Assembly: GCA_002409145.1 (NCBI GenBank)
Contig: DHUL01000060.1
Coordinates: forward strand, 1 to 6,763
Length of the DNA stretch: 6,763 nt
Direction of reading: 5' to 3'
From: Bacteroidales bacterium UBA5235
GTDB lineage: Bacteria > Bacteroidota > Bacteroidia > Bacteroidales > VadinHA17
Shown here piece by piece: positions 1-5,374 of the stretch (position 1 is its first letter; each line of letters begins with the position of its first letter). The notes under the pieces are model-generated. The model was not told where the DNA came from. It saw nothing but the letters and a program-made list of their open reading frames with translations, and made no database searches. Both the position numbers and the translations under genes were made by a program.

Positions 1-39
1 GCGCGTAGCGCATAAAGCATTGTAACACCCTGATGATAC

Positions 40-67
40 AAAAAAAGGCTGTCCCGGGGGGACAACC
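40..67 (-). terminator. Rho-independent terminator of the lrp-like gene
   Basis: Read on the minus strand, a nine-pair stem (GGTTGTCCC with GGGACAGCC, one G-T wobble, three-base C loop) is followed directly by seven T residues. It begins 26 bases after the stop codon of the Lrp/AsnC gene and points away from it. A smaller perfect inverted repeat, GAGGC-TCA-GCCTC at 79-91, lies between the stop codon and this hairpin. On the plus strand there is no T tract after the stem, so I read it as one-directional. It would end any transcript running through pyrK, pyrD and lrp. Confidence 0.85.
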
Positions 68-93
68 TTATGTGGTTTGAGGCTCAGCCTCCG

Positions 94-564
94 TTACCTG
101 GACAGCACCGGTATCTGCCTGCTGATTGACTCCTCCAGGGAGATAAGCGTCTCAGTACGCATCACACCGGTGATGGACTGAATCTTTTCTGTCAGTACCT
201 CGCGCAAATGCTCGTTGTCACGGGTGTAGACCTTGATGAACAGAGAGTAATTGCCGGTAGTGTAATGACATTCAATAACTTCAGCAATATCCTTCAGTTT
301 ATTGATTACTTCCTTGTATTTACCCGGATTATCGAGGTAAAGCCCGACATAGGCACAGGTTCTGAATCCAACCATTATGGGATCAACCTTGAATTCGGAC
401 CCCTTTATCACACCTATCCTTATCAGCCTCTGGACTCTCTGATGGATTGCCGCACCAGATACGTTGCACTCACGCGCAACCTCAAGATACGGGATCCTCG
501 CATTCTTGGTTATAATGTCCAAAATCTTTCTGTCCAGATTGTCAATTTGCAAATTTTCTACCAT
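94..564 (-). CDS. Lrp/AsnC-family transcriptional regulator
   Basis: A 156-residue protein, the usual length for this family. The N-terminus (IDNLDRKILDIITKNARI, about residues 7-24) and the helix-turn-helix that follows (about 25-53, LEVARECNVSGAAIHQRVQRL) are the Lrp/AsnC DNA-binding domain. Residues from about 66 to 145 form the ligand-binding RAM/AsnC domain, including the TTGNYSLFIKVYTRD stretch (102-115), the region that carries the conserved glycine of the effector-binding loop. Such proteins form dimers to octamers and switch amino-acid metabolism or transport genes, often in response to an amino acid. The effector cannot be read from sequence, so I give no symbol. It lies 71 bases downstream of pyrD on the same strand, has a candidate -7 box of its own, and is followed by a strong terminator. 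No clear Shine-Dalgarno precedes the ATG. Confidence 0.92.
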   Translation of the reverse strand: MVENLQIDNLDRKILDIITKNARIPYLEVARECNVSGAAIHQRVQRLIRIGVIKGSEFKVDPIMVGFRTCAYVGLYLDNPGKYKEVINKLKDIAEVIECHYTTGNYSLFIKVYTRDNEHLREVLTEKIQSITGVMRTETLISLEESISRQIPVLSR

Positions 565-614
565 GATTACTTTCTATAATTTAGTCAACATACAAAATTC
601 CGCACAAGAAGTTA

Positions 615-622
615 CAAATTTA
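615..622 (-). promoter_or_regulatory. Candidate -7 box for the lrp-like gene
   Basis: The minus strand reads TAAATTTG, a perfect match to the Bacteroidota -7 element TAnnTTTG, about 50 bases before the ATG at 564. I see no convincing -33 TTTG at the expected distance, so the gene may also be read from the pyrK-pyrD transcript. The box overlaps TTACAAATTTAA (612-623), which matches the palindrome upstream of the XRE gene at nine of ten defined positions. Confidence 0.35.
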
Positions 623-635
623 AAGTAAATCCAGT

Positions 636-1550
636 TTAAATCCTATTTATTATCCCGGTAATTCTACAAACTGAATCCAATTCTTTTTCACCAAGGTATT
701 TTTCGATTCCTTTTACAATTTCTACACCGGCACGGGGATTGATGAATGAGGCTGTTCCGACCTGCACTGCTGTAGCCCCGGCAATGATAAACTCAAGGGC
801 GTCTTCTGCATTCATGATTCCACCCAGTCCGATCACCGGTATCTTCACAGCCCGGGCCACCTGCCATACCATCCTGAGAGCCACAGGTTTGATCGCAGGT
901 CCTGACAATCCTCCCGTGATAGTGGAAAGCTTCGGTCTCATTGTCCTGACATCCACAGCCATACCAAGCAGGGTGTTAACAAGTGAGACAGCTTCGGCGC
1001 CCTCCTCCTCAGAAATGCGTGCAAATTCGGTAATGTCCGTGACGTTCGGCGAAAGTTTGACGATGAGGGTTTTATCATAAACCCTGCGTACAGCGGAGAT
1101 GACTTCCCTGGCAGAGGCAGGATTTGTCCCGAAGATCATTCCGCCTTTTTTGACATTGGGGCATGATATGTTAAGTTCAATGGCAGCAATTGCACCAAGG
1201 CGGTTTATGCGTGCAGAGAGATTCACATAATCCTCAACGGTGTTGCCGTTTACATTGACAATCACATGTGTGTTATATTCAGCAAGGTGAGGATATATGT
1301 TTTTCTCAAAATAGTCGATTCCCTTGTTTTGTAGTCCTACGGCATTAAGCATACCCGAGGCTGTCTCCGCCATGCGTGGGTAGGGATTTCCTTCCCTGTG
1401 TTCCATGGTAGTGCCCTTGACGATGATGCCTCCGAGCTCAGACAGGTTAATGAAATCTTCAAGTTCTGATCCATAACCACAAGTGCCTGAAGCAAGGATG
1501 ACCGGGTTGCGAAATTCCAGCGGTCCAATCTTTATCCTGAGGTCTGCCAT
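636..1550 (-). CDS. pyrD: Dihydroorotate dehydrogenase B (NAD+), catalytic subunit
   Basis: A 304-residue class 1B dihydroorotate dehydrogenase, the FMN-containing catalytic subunit that oxidises dihydroorotate to orotate in the cytoplasm (fourth step of pyrimidine synthesis). Visible signatures are LASGTCGYG (19-27), VKGTT (44-48), NAVGLQNKG (69-77), the active-site loop ELNISCPNVKKGG (125-137) with Cys130 as catalytic base (class 2 and mitochondrial enzymes use serine), ITGGLSGPAIKP (211-222), and the FMN-phosphate segments GLGGI (241-245) and VGTA (264-267). Length is normal and no residue is missing. The ATG lies inside the end of pyrK, overlapping it by 19 bases, so translation is probably coupled; no strong Shine-Dalgarno is visible at this start. 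The cysteine base and the adjacent pyrK identify it as type 1B rather than 1A. Confidence 0.97.
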   Translation of the reverse strand: MADLRIKIGPLEFRNPVILASGTCGYGSELEDFINLSELGGIIVKGTTMEHREGNPYPRMAETASGMLNAVGLQNKGIDYFEKNIYPHLAEYNTHVIVNVNGNTVEDYVNLSARINRLGAIAAIELNISCPNVKKGGMIFGTNPASAREVISAVRRVYDKTLIVKLSPNVTDITEFARISEEEGAEAVSLVNTLLGMAVDVRTMRPKLSTITGGLSGPAIKPVALRMVWQVARAVKIPVIGLGGIMNAEDALEFIIAGATAVQVGTASFINPRAGVEIVKGIEKYLGEKELDSVCRITGIINRI

Positions 1551-2311
1551 TTGAGATGGTTTATGTTGAATACCGGACCCTCAGTGCAGGAACAGAGGTT
1601 GCCGGAGGTTGTTGGTACCACGCAGCACAGGCATATTCCCAGTCCGCATGCCATTAAATTTTCAAGTGACACCTCGCAGAAGATTTCCCTTTGCCGGCAA
1701 ATAGCAGCCACGGCTTTCATCATCTGTTCGGGTCCGCAGCAGTAGACCCTGTCCCATTGCTGATTCCTGAACTCCGGGATATCAGTCACAAATCCCCTGT
1801 ATCCCTGAGATCCATCCTCGGTAGCAAGATATACCGGTCCCAGTGCACTGAACTCATCGTGGTTGAGAATCCTGGACCTGTTGCGAAAACCGAACGCAAA
1901 ATGAGGTTGTACGCCTGATTCAGTGATCTTCCTTCCAAGGTAGAGAAGAGGTGCCATACCACATCCGCCACCTGCCAGAAGGACTCTTTCACCCCTTACG
2001 GGAAGCGTAAAAGAATTGCCTAGCGGGTAAATGAGATTCAGCTTTTCACCAGGAGTGATCCGGGAGAGCTTTTCGGTACCAGGTCCGGCAATCTGAACCA
2101 GCAGGGAGAGGGTGTTTTCTTCCGGATCGAGGTCATGTACCGAGAGAGGACGGCGAAGGAAGGTGGATGGACTCTCAAGCACAAGGGCCTGAACGAACTG
2201 GCCAGGTTTAATCTCCGGCAGACCCTCTGAGGAATAAACCTTTATCACAAAGAAACCCTCTTTGAGTTTCCTGTTTTCGATAACCGTGAGATCTTCAATC
2301 CGCTTTTTCAT
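1532..2311 (-). CDS. pyrK: Dihydroorotate dehydrogenase B, electron-transfer subunit
   Basis: Iron-sulfur flavoprotein partner of PyrD; it passes electrons from PyrD's FMN through a [2Fe-2S] cluster and FAD to NAD+. As called here it has 259 residues, close to known PyrK proteins. It has an FAD-binding RRPLS motif (53-57), AGPGT (75-79), an NAD-binding AGGGCGMAPLL stretch (113-123), YCCGP (190-194), and a C-terminal cluster motif whose ligands should be Cys222, Cys227, Cys230 and Cys242, the last just before EGPVF. Two further cysteines (229 and 240) sit inside this motif. The frame is open to an ATG six codons earlier (2329), but AGGGAGG lies four bases before the ATG at 2311 and is itself part of those six codons, so I start at 2311. 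The gene ends 19 bases inside pyrD. Confidence 0.95.
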   Translation of the reverse strand: MKKRIEDLTVIENRKLKEGFFVIKVYSSEGLPEIKPGQFVQALVLESPSTFLRRPLSVHDLDPEENTLSLLVQIAGPGTEKLSRITPGEKLNLIYPLGNSFTLPVRGERVLLAGGGCGMAPLLYLGRKITESGVQPHFAFGFRNRSRILNHDEFSALGPVYLATEDGSQGYRGFVTDIPEFRNQQWDRVYCCGPEQMMKAVAAICRQREIFCEVSLENLMACGLGICLCCVVPTTSGNLCSCTEGPVFNINHLKWQTSG

Positions 2312-2315
2312 CAGT

Positions 2316-2322
2316 CCTCCCT
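2316..2322 (-). promoter_or_regulatory. Ribosome binding site deciding the pyrK start
   Basis: The minus strand reads AGGGAGG, then ACTG, then ATG at 2311. This is the strongest Shine-Dalgarno in the window and is only usable by the start at 2311, not by the in-frame ATG at 2329. Confidence 0.75.
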
Positions 2323-2326
2323 GACA

Positions 2327-2334
2327 CAAAAATA
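2327..2334 (-). promoter_or_regulatory. Candidate -7 box for pyrK-pyrD
   Basis: The minus strand reads TATTTTTG, a perfect TAnnTTTG, ending 15 bases before the pyrK ATG at 2311. A transcript from here would have a leader of roughly 12 bases holding the AGGGAGG site, and would begin downstream of the alternative ATG at 2329. No good -33 TTTG is visible 19-21 bases upstream, so this is only a partial promoter match. If real, pyrK-pyrD can be expressed apart from the XRE gene just upstream. Confidence 0.4.
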
Positions 2335-2354
2335 GTCATTTTGAACTGAATCCG

Positions 2355-2807
2355 TCAGGATGGCCTATACTCAGTAAAAGTTTTATCTGAATAGAATAAA
2401 ACGATTCTCAGGAGTTTCTTCGAACCATTTTCGGGTTCATTCCTGTCTGCCTGGAATACCTCTGCCACATCCTGCCGACTTCCATGAGCTTCCGGAATTT
2501 CCTCTTCAGCAGTCGTAATATCATGTTCAGCAAATACTTTGCTTTCTGCTGACCGGCTGCCTGGCATTTCATCATCAAACAGAGTAGGCTGTGATACGAG
2601 CTTATACATTGAACCTCGCCCAAACAGGAGCCATTCCGCTGAAAGAGAAGGGTACCTGTGCAGCATTTTAATCACGAAATCAAGACTGGGATTGTTTCTT
2701 CCTGAAAGAATATGTGAAATACCAGACGGCTGCACGCCAATTTCTTCTGCAAACTGCGCATAGCTTTTGTTTTCATTCTGCAGGAATACCTGTATTCGGT
2801 CTTTCAT
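2355..2807 (-). CDS. XRE-family helix-turn-helix regulator
   Basis: A 150-residue protein. Residues about 3-62 are a Cro/CI-type DNA-binding domain: YAQFAEEIGVQPSGISHILSG (16-36) is the helix-turn-helix, followed by NNPSLDFVIKML (38-49) and AEWLLFGRGSMY (57-68). Residues about 75-128 are an acidic, low-complexity linker, and a short conserved-looking tail (KKLLRIVLFYSDKTFTEYRP, 130-149) ends the protein. I associate this two-part layout with Bacteroidota XRE proteins; the tail's function is unknown to me. There is no peptidase domain, so it is not a LexA-like self-cleaving repressor. The start lies close to a series of TTACAnnTGTAA palindromes that also cover its candidate promoter, which suggests autoregulation. 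It ends 43 bases before pyrK on the same strand. Confidence 0.9.
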   Translation of the reverse strand: MKDRIQVFLQNENKSYAQFAEEIGVQPSGISHILSGRNNPSLDFVIKMLHRYPSLSAEWLLFGRGSMYKLVSQPTLFDDEMPGSRSAESKVFAEHDITTAEEEIPEAHGSRQDVAEVFQADRNEPENGSKKLLRIVLFYSDKTFTEYRPS

Positions 2808-2822
2808 TATCAGAAATGGTTT

Positions 2823-2905
2823 TTACAAATGTAATGCTAATATGATTTACAGATGTCATTTAATTTTCATTACAAATGTAATTCCACGAATAATAAGAAT
2901 TGTAA
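2823..2905. promoter_or_regulatory. Operator-like palindrome cluster beside the XRE gene
   Basis: Four copies of TTACAnnTGTAA lie in series: 2823-2834 (perfect, TTACAAATGTAA), 2847-2858 (nine of ten defined bases), 2870-2881 (perfect, flanked by a further A and T on the two sides) and 2894-2905 (eight of ten). Their starts are 24, 23 and 24 bases apart. Short symmetric sites of this size suit dimers of a Cro/CI-type protein, and the neighbouring XRE product is the obvious candidate. Binding is inferred, not shown. Confidence 0.65.
2826..2833 (-). promoter_or_regulatory. Candidate -7 box for the XRE gene, inside an operator
   Basis: The minus strand of the palindrome nearest the XRE gene reads TACATTTG, a perfect TAnnTTTG, 18 bases before the ATG at 2807. 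The -33 position would fall within or beside the second palindrome (2847-2858), where the minus strand reads TCTG with a spacer of about 16, a poor match. A protein bound at the two sites would block this promoter. Confidence 0.45.
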
Positions 2906-3142
2906 TTTAATAGTGACGGTAAGGAATAATAGTAGGTTAAACAACCCATGTATTTGAATATATACTTGTGTTTAGATATGCTTAACAACTGATATATAAT
3001 CATATAACTCATATTGAAGGTCCAATTCTAAATAGATTTGAGGCTTATTGCTTCGTAATGATGCACTCATACTTTAAATAGATTCTTTAAAACACTGATA
3101 TATTGATTATTAATAAATATATTTAAAGATAGCAACTATTCT
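2906..3142. other. AT-rich spacer without a gene
   Basis: About 240 bases of strongly AT-rich sequence between the two palindrome clusters. I see no convincing gene or RNA. It contains a 10-base direct repeat TAAATAGATT at 3029-3038 and 3075-3084 (46 bases apart), a repeated ACTGATATAT at 2988-2997 and 3094-3103, and a 12-base palindrome TAAATATATTTA at 3114-3125. TAGATTTG at 3033-3040 is a perfect plus-strand TAnnTTTG box with a TTG 16 bases upstream, so a distant promoter for the transporter could start here. Such A and T runs may also bend DNA and help the two clusters meet. Confidence 0.5.
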
Positions 3143-3223
3143 TTACATCAGTATTGGTTAATTCATTACAGTTGTAATTACATTTGTATACTTTCGACTT
3201 TCATTATATGTTTACATTTGTAA
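3143..3223. promoter_or_regulatory. Second operator-like palindrome cluster, transporter side
   Basis: Four further copies of TTACAnnTGTAA: 3143-3154 (eight of ten defined bases), 3166-3177 (perfect, TTACAGTTGTAA), 3178-3189 (nine of ten, directly abutting the previous one) and 3212-3223 (perfect, TTACATTTGTAA). The first, second and fourth are 23 and 46 bases apart, the same spacing unit as in the cluster beside the XRE gene; the third is out of register. The cluster ends 240 bases before the symporter ATG. Confidence 0.6.
3179..3220 (+). promoter_or_regulatory. Two candidate -7 boxes for the symporter gene
   Basis: TACATTTG occurs twice on the plus strand, at 3179-3186 and 3213-3220, both perfect TAnnTTTG boxes and both inside palindromes. 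The first has a TTG at 3154-3156, about 22 bases upstream, a fair -33 element; the second lacks a good one. No other TAnnTTTG lies between here and the symporter start, so transcription probably begins near 3190 or 3224 and leaves a leader of about 240-275 bases. Confidence 0.4.
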
Positions 3224-3463
3224 TTCGAGCTTATTTTCCTTTTTATTATCAAAGTGTAATGGGTATCAGGTAATAAAATCCGGCCCGGAAGAATTAAGTG
3301 TCTGAGAATTGAATTTTTTGAACTCCTCCCTCCCTGTCGGGGGATTATTAAATCCTGGAAACATAATTTAAAACATATTTTTCAGAGGATTCTTTTAATT
3401 ATCTTCATACACTTAATTGGTTACATCAACTTAAATTCTGTTTCCCGCAGTAACGACTGACAT
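3224..3463 (+). other. Probable long untranslated leader of the symporter
   Basis: No gene is visible here; the only ATG-started frame (3259) stops after four codons. It holds some inverted repeats: TCCGG-C-CCGGA at 3279-3289, CTCCC-TGTC-GGGGG at about 3328-3340, and a longer imperfect stem pairing AATCCT plus GAAA (3351-3361) with TTTC plus AGGATT (3380-3391), followed by CTTTTAATT. None matches a riboswitch that I recognise, and none is a convincing intrinsic terminator. No Shine-Dalgarno precedes the ATG at 3464. Confidence 0.35.
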
Positions 3464-4699
3464 ATGGTAAAAAGTAAGTTTTCCCTTGCCATTCATTGGC
3501 AGATTCTGATCATGCTGGCTCTGGGCGGATTATTCGGTTACTTCTTCCCTCATCTGACAAAATACACCAACTGGATAGGAGACGTTTTTCTGAGAGGACT
3601 GAATATGGTTATTGTGCCACTCATATTCTGTTCTATCATGACCGGTGTTGCAAGCGTGGGTACAGCCGAGAATCTTGGCCGGCTTGGGCTGAAAACTATG
3701 GGATATTATATTCTTTCCACCCTCCTGGCCATACTGACCGGATTCTTTTTTGTACAGATGATAAAACCGGGTATCGGGGCTGATCTGGGTTTGCAGGTGC
3801 CTGTTGAGGAGATATCAGCAGGCAAGGAGAGTTTCGGGGAGGTTCTTATAAACATTGTTCCGGTGAATATCATCAGGGCAATGTCAGAGGGTAACATGCT
3901 GGCAATCATCTTTTTTGCTATACTCGCGGGCTTCTTTGTGACACGTGTCGGTGAAAAATCACGGGTCCTTCTGGTCGATGTTGTCAATGCCATTCTTGAT
4001 GTGATCATGAAGATCACCATGTTCGTCATCAGGTTCACCCCTCTGGGCGTATTCAGCATAATTGCAAAGGTGCTGTCGCAACAGATAAACAGCGGCAACC
4101 AGGTCGGTGAAATCATTGGCAGCATGGGAATTTATTTCCTCACAGTGCTGCTGGGGCTTGTGATTCAGGGATTTGTCACCCTTCCGCTGTTGGTTAAATT
4201 CATGGGAAGGGCTGATCCGATCAAACATATGAAGAACATGTCGACCGTCCTTCTGACAGCCTTTTCCACATCATCATCCAATGCTACCCTTCCGGTCACC
4301 ATGGAAGCCGTTGAAACAAAGAATGGCGTATCAAATAAGATCACCAGTTTTACGATTCCGCTTGGAGCCACCATAAACATGAACGGAACGGCACTCTACG
4401 AGTGTGTGGCTGTAATGTTTATAGCGCAGGCCTACGGGATCGACCTGAGTTTCGGGCAGCAGATGGTGGTAATATTCACGGCTCTCCTGGCAGCCATAGG
4501 TTCGGCAGGGATTCCGATGGCCGGGCTGGTGATGATGGCTGTGGTGCTGAATGCCGTGGGACTTCCGCTTGAAGGAATAGGTCTGATACTTGCGGTAGAC
4601 CGTATTCTTGACATGTTCCGTACTGCCATAAATGTCTACGGGGATACCTGTGGTGCGGTAATTATTGCCAAATCGGAAGGAGAAAAGCTGCTGGTTTAG
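3464..4699 (+). CDS. Dicarboxylate/amino acid:cation symporter (DAACS family)
   Basis: A 411-residue inner-membrane transporter of the glutamate transporter fold (SLC1/GltPh-like), hydrophobic throughout. Seen are the serine-rich tip of hairpin 1 (TSSSNATLP, 269-277), the TM7 motif NMNGT (305-309), hairpin 2 (GSAGIPMAG, 346-354) and the TM8 signature (AVDRILDMFRTAINVYGD, 377-394). Aligned by eye with archaeal GltPh, Asp383, Arg386, Asn390 and Asp394 match the substrate and sodium residues Asp394, Arg397, Asn401 and Asp405. The arginine binds the side-chain carboxylate of aspartate or glutamate, so an acidic amino acid is the likeliest substrate; C4-dicarboxylates or orotate, carried by DctA members of the family, remain possible. 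NMNGT replaces the usual NMDGT. The gene stands alone, divergent from the XRE gene. Confidence 0.93.
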   Translation: MVKSKFSLAIHWQILIMLALGGLFGYFFPHLTKYTNWIGDVFLRGLNMVIVPLIFCSIMTGVASVGTAENLGRLGLKTMGYYILSTLLAILTGFFFVQMIKPGIGADLGLQVPVEEISAGKESFGEVLINIVPVNIIRAMSEGNMLAIIFFAILAGFFVTRVGEKSRVLLVDVVNAILDVIMKITMFVIRFTPLGVFSIIAKVLSQQINSGNQVGEIIGSMGIYFLTVLLGLVIQGFVTLPLLVKFMGRADPIKHMKNMSTVLLTAFSTSSSNATLPVTMEAVETKNGVSNKITSFTIPLGATINMNGTALYECVAVMFIAQAYGIDLSFGQQMVVIFTALLAAIGSAGIPMAGLVMMAVVLNAVGLPLEGIGLILAVDRILDMFRTAINVYGDTCGAVIIAKSEGEKLLV

Positions 4700-4788
4700 G
4701 CAGTAGACAGTAGTGAATTACATTTCATTGCACATCAAAAAAATGCAAGCAATTAACACTATTGCCTATTGCCTATTGCCTACTGCCT
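4698..4788. repeat. Inverted repeat built of heptamer arrays between convergent genes
   Basis: The left arm (4698-4715) reads AGGCAGT, AGACAGT, AGTG and starts inside the symporter stop codon. The right arm (4757-4788), on the minus strand, reads AGGCAGT, three copies of AGGCAAT, then AGTG. Both arms thus begin and end alike but hold two and four heptamers. Left arm and 4757-4774 pair over 18 positions with two G-T wobbles and one mismatch, across a 41-base core that contains TTGCA and TGCAA (4728-4732 and 4744-4748). It may act as a hairpin insulating or ending the converging transcripts, or be a small repeat element. It has no coding capacity and no classic T tract follows the arms. Confidence 0.75.
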
Positions 4789-4797
4789 GGATGATTA

Positions 4798-5334
4798 TCA
4801 TCCGCAGCTGCCGCCGCAGCCACTGCTCTTACTGCCGCATGAGGAGCATCCTCCGGATGAAGGTCCCATAAGCTCCTCAGAAGTTGCCTCGCGCACATTT
4901 ACAACCTTTCCGGCAAAATGAAGGTCAGTTCCCGCAAGAGGATGATTGAAATCCATCTTCACAAATGCATCGCCGATCTCCACCACTACACCATTCATCC
5001 TGTTGCCCTGGGAATCCATCATTGGTACGGCGTTGCCAACATAACATATCTCACTTCTCAGAACACCTTCATCCTCGAATATATTCCTTGGCAGGCTTAT
5101 AACCATCTCCTCACGCACTTCACCATAAGCATCGGCAGCAGCAAGCCTGAAATCAAATTCAGCCCCTTCTTCCAGTCCCGCCAGTTTTTCTTCAAATGCA
5201 GGCAGAAGACGGCCGGCACCAAAGACAAATGAAAGGGGAGCTGACTCTTCCACCGTCTCAATTACCCTTCCATCCTTATCACCCTCATGAAGTGTATATG
5301 CCAGGGAGGTAAATTTGTTGTTTTCAACTTTCAT
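4798..5334 (-). CDS. slyD: SlyD-like FKBP-type peptidyl-prolyl isomerase
   Basis: A 178-residue cytoplasmic prolyl cis-trans isomerase and chaperone. The FKBP domain is split as in SlyD: the first part is about residues 8-68 (SLAYTLHEGD, LPAFEEKLAGLEEGAEFDF), then DAYG (68-71) leads into the insert-in-flap chaperone domain (about 72-122), and the FKBP fold is completed by FNHPLAGTDLHFAGKVVNVREATSEEL (129-155). No signal peptide is present. The tail (161-178) is glycine, serine and cysteine only apart from one lysine, with cysteines at 163, 166, 173 and 177. E. coli SlyD has a longer histidine- and cysteine-rich nickel-binding tail, so metal binding is plausible but with sulfur ligands only. 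The gene starts 41 bases after the stop of the upstream outer-membrane gene on the same strand, so the two may be cotranscribed; I see no -7 box or Shine-Dalgarno in the gap. Confidence 0.92.
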   Translation of the reverse strand: MKVENNKFTSLAYTLHEGDKDGRVIETVEESAPLSFVFGAGRLLPAFEEKLAGLEEGAEFDFRLAAADAYGEVREEMVISLPRNIFEDEGVLRSEICYVGNAVPMMDSQGNRMNGVVVEIGDAFVKMDFNHPLAGTDLHFAGKVVNVREATSEELMGPSSGGCSSCGSKSSGCGGSCG

Positions 5335-5374
5335 AACTATTTGATCTTATTTATATTCAACTAATTTATATCGA

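Noticed and set aside
1..39. GCGC-GTA-GCGC at the left edge
   Set aside because: A four-pair stem at the window boundary with nothing around it to support a function.
208..579. A 123-codon open frame on the plus strand
   Set aside because: It lies fully antisense to the clear Lrp/AsnC gene and its translation shows no recognisable domain; it is a shadow frame.
1337..1528. Minus-strand open frame inside pyrD in another frame
   Set aside because: pyrD has all its family motifs across this stretch, so this frame is a by-product of its codons.
2972..3070. A 32-codon minus-strand frame starting at an ATG (MSASLRSNKPQ...)
   Set aside because: It lies in AT-rich spacer, has no ribosome binding site or promoter box at a fitting distance, and a frame of this length is plausible by chance.
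3321..3345. CTCCC-TGTC-GGGGG hairpin as a terminator
   Set aside because: The stem is only five pairs with one wobble and is followed by ATTATTAAA, not a T tract. The purine-rich minus strand also looked like a ribosome site, but no start codon follows it.
3706..4125. A 139-codon open frame antisense to the symporter
   Set aside because: The symporter is intact and highly conserved here; the antisense translation is threonine-, isoleucine- and methionine-rich without domain structure, as expected from the complement of membrane-protein codons.
3464..4699. Naming the symporter dctA or gltP
   Set aside because: The TM8 arginine favours acidic amino acids over dicarboxylates, but the NMNGT change and lack of a search leave the subfamily open.
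4757..4788. CRISPR array from the repeated ATTGCCT units
   Set aside because: The units are seven bases long, directly tandem and without spacers, and no cas gene is present.
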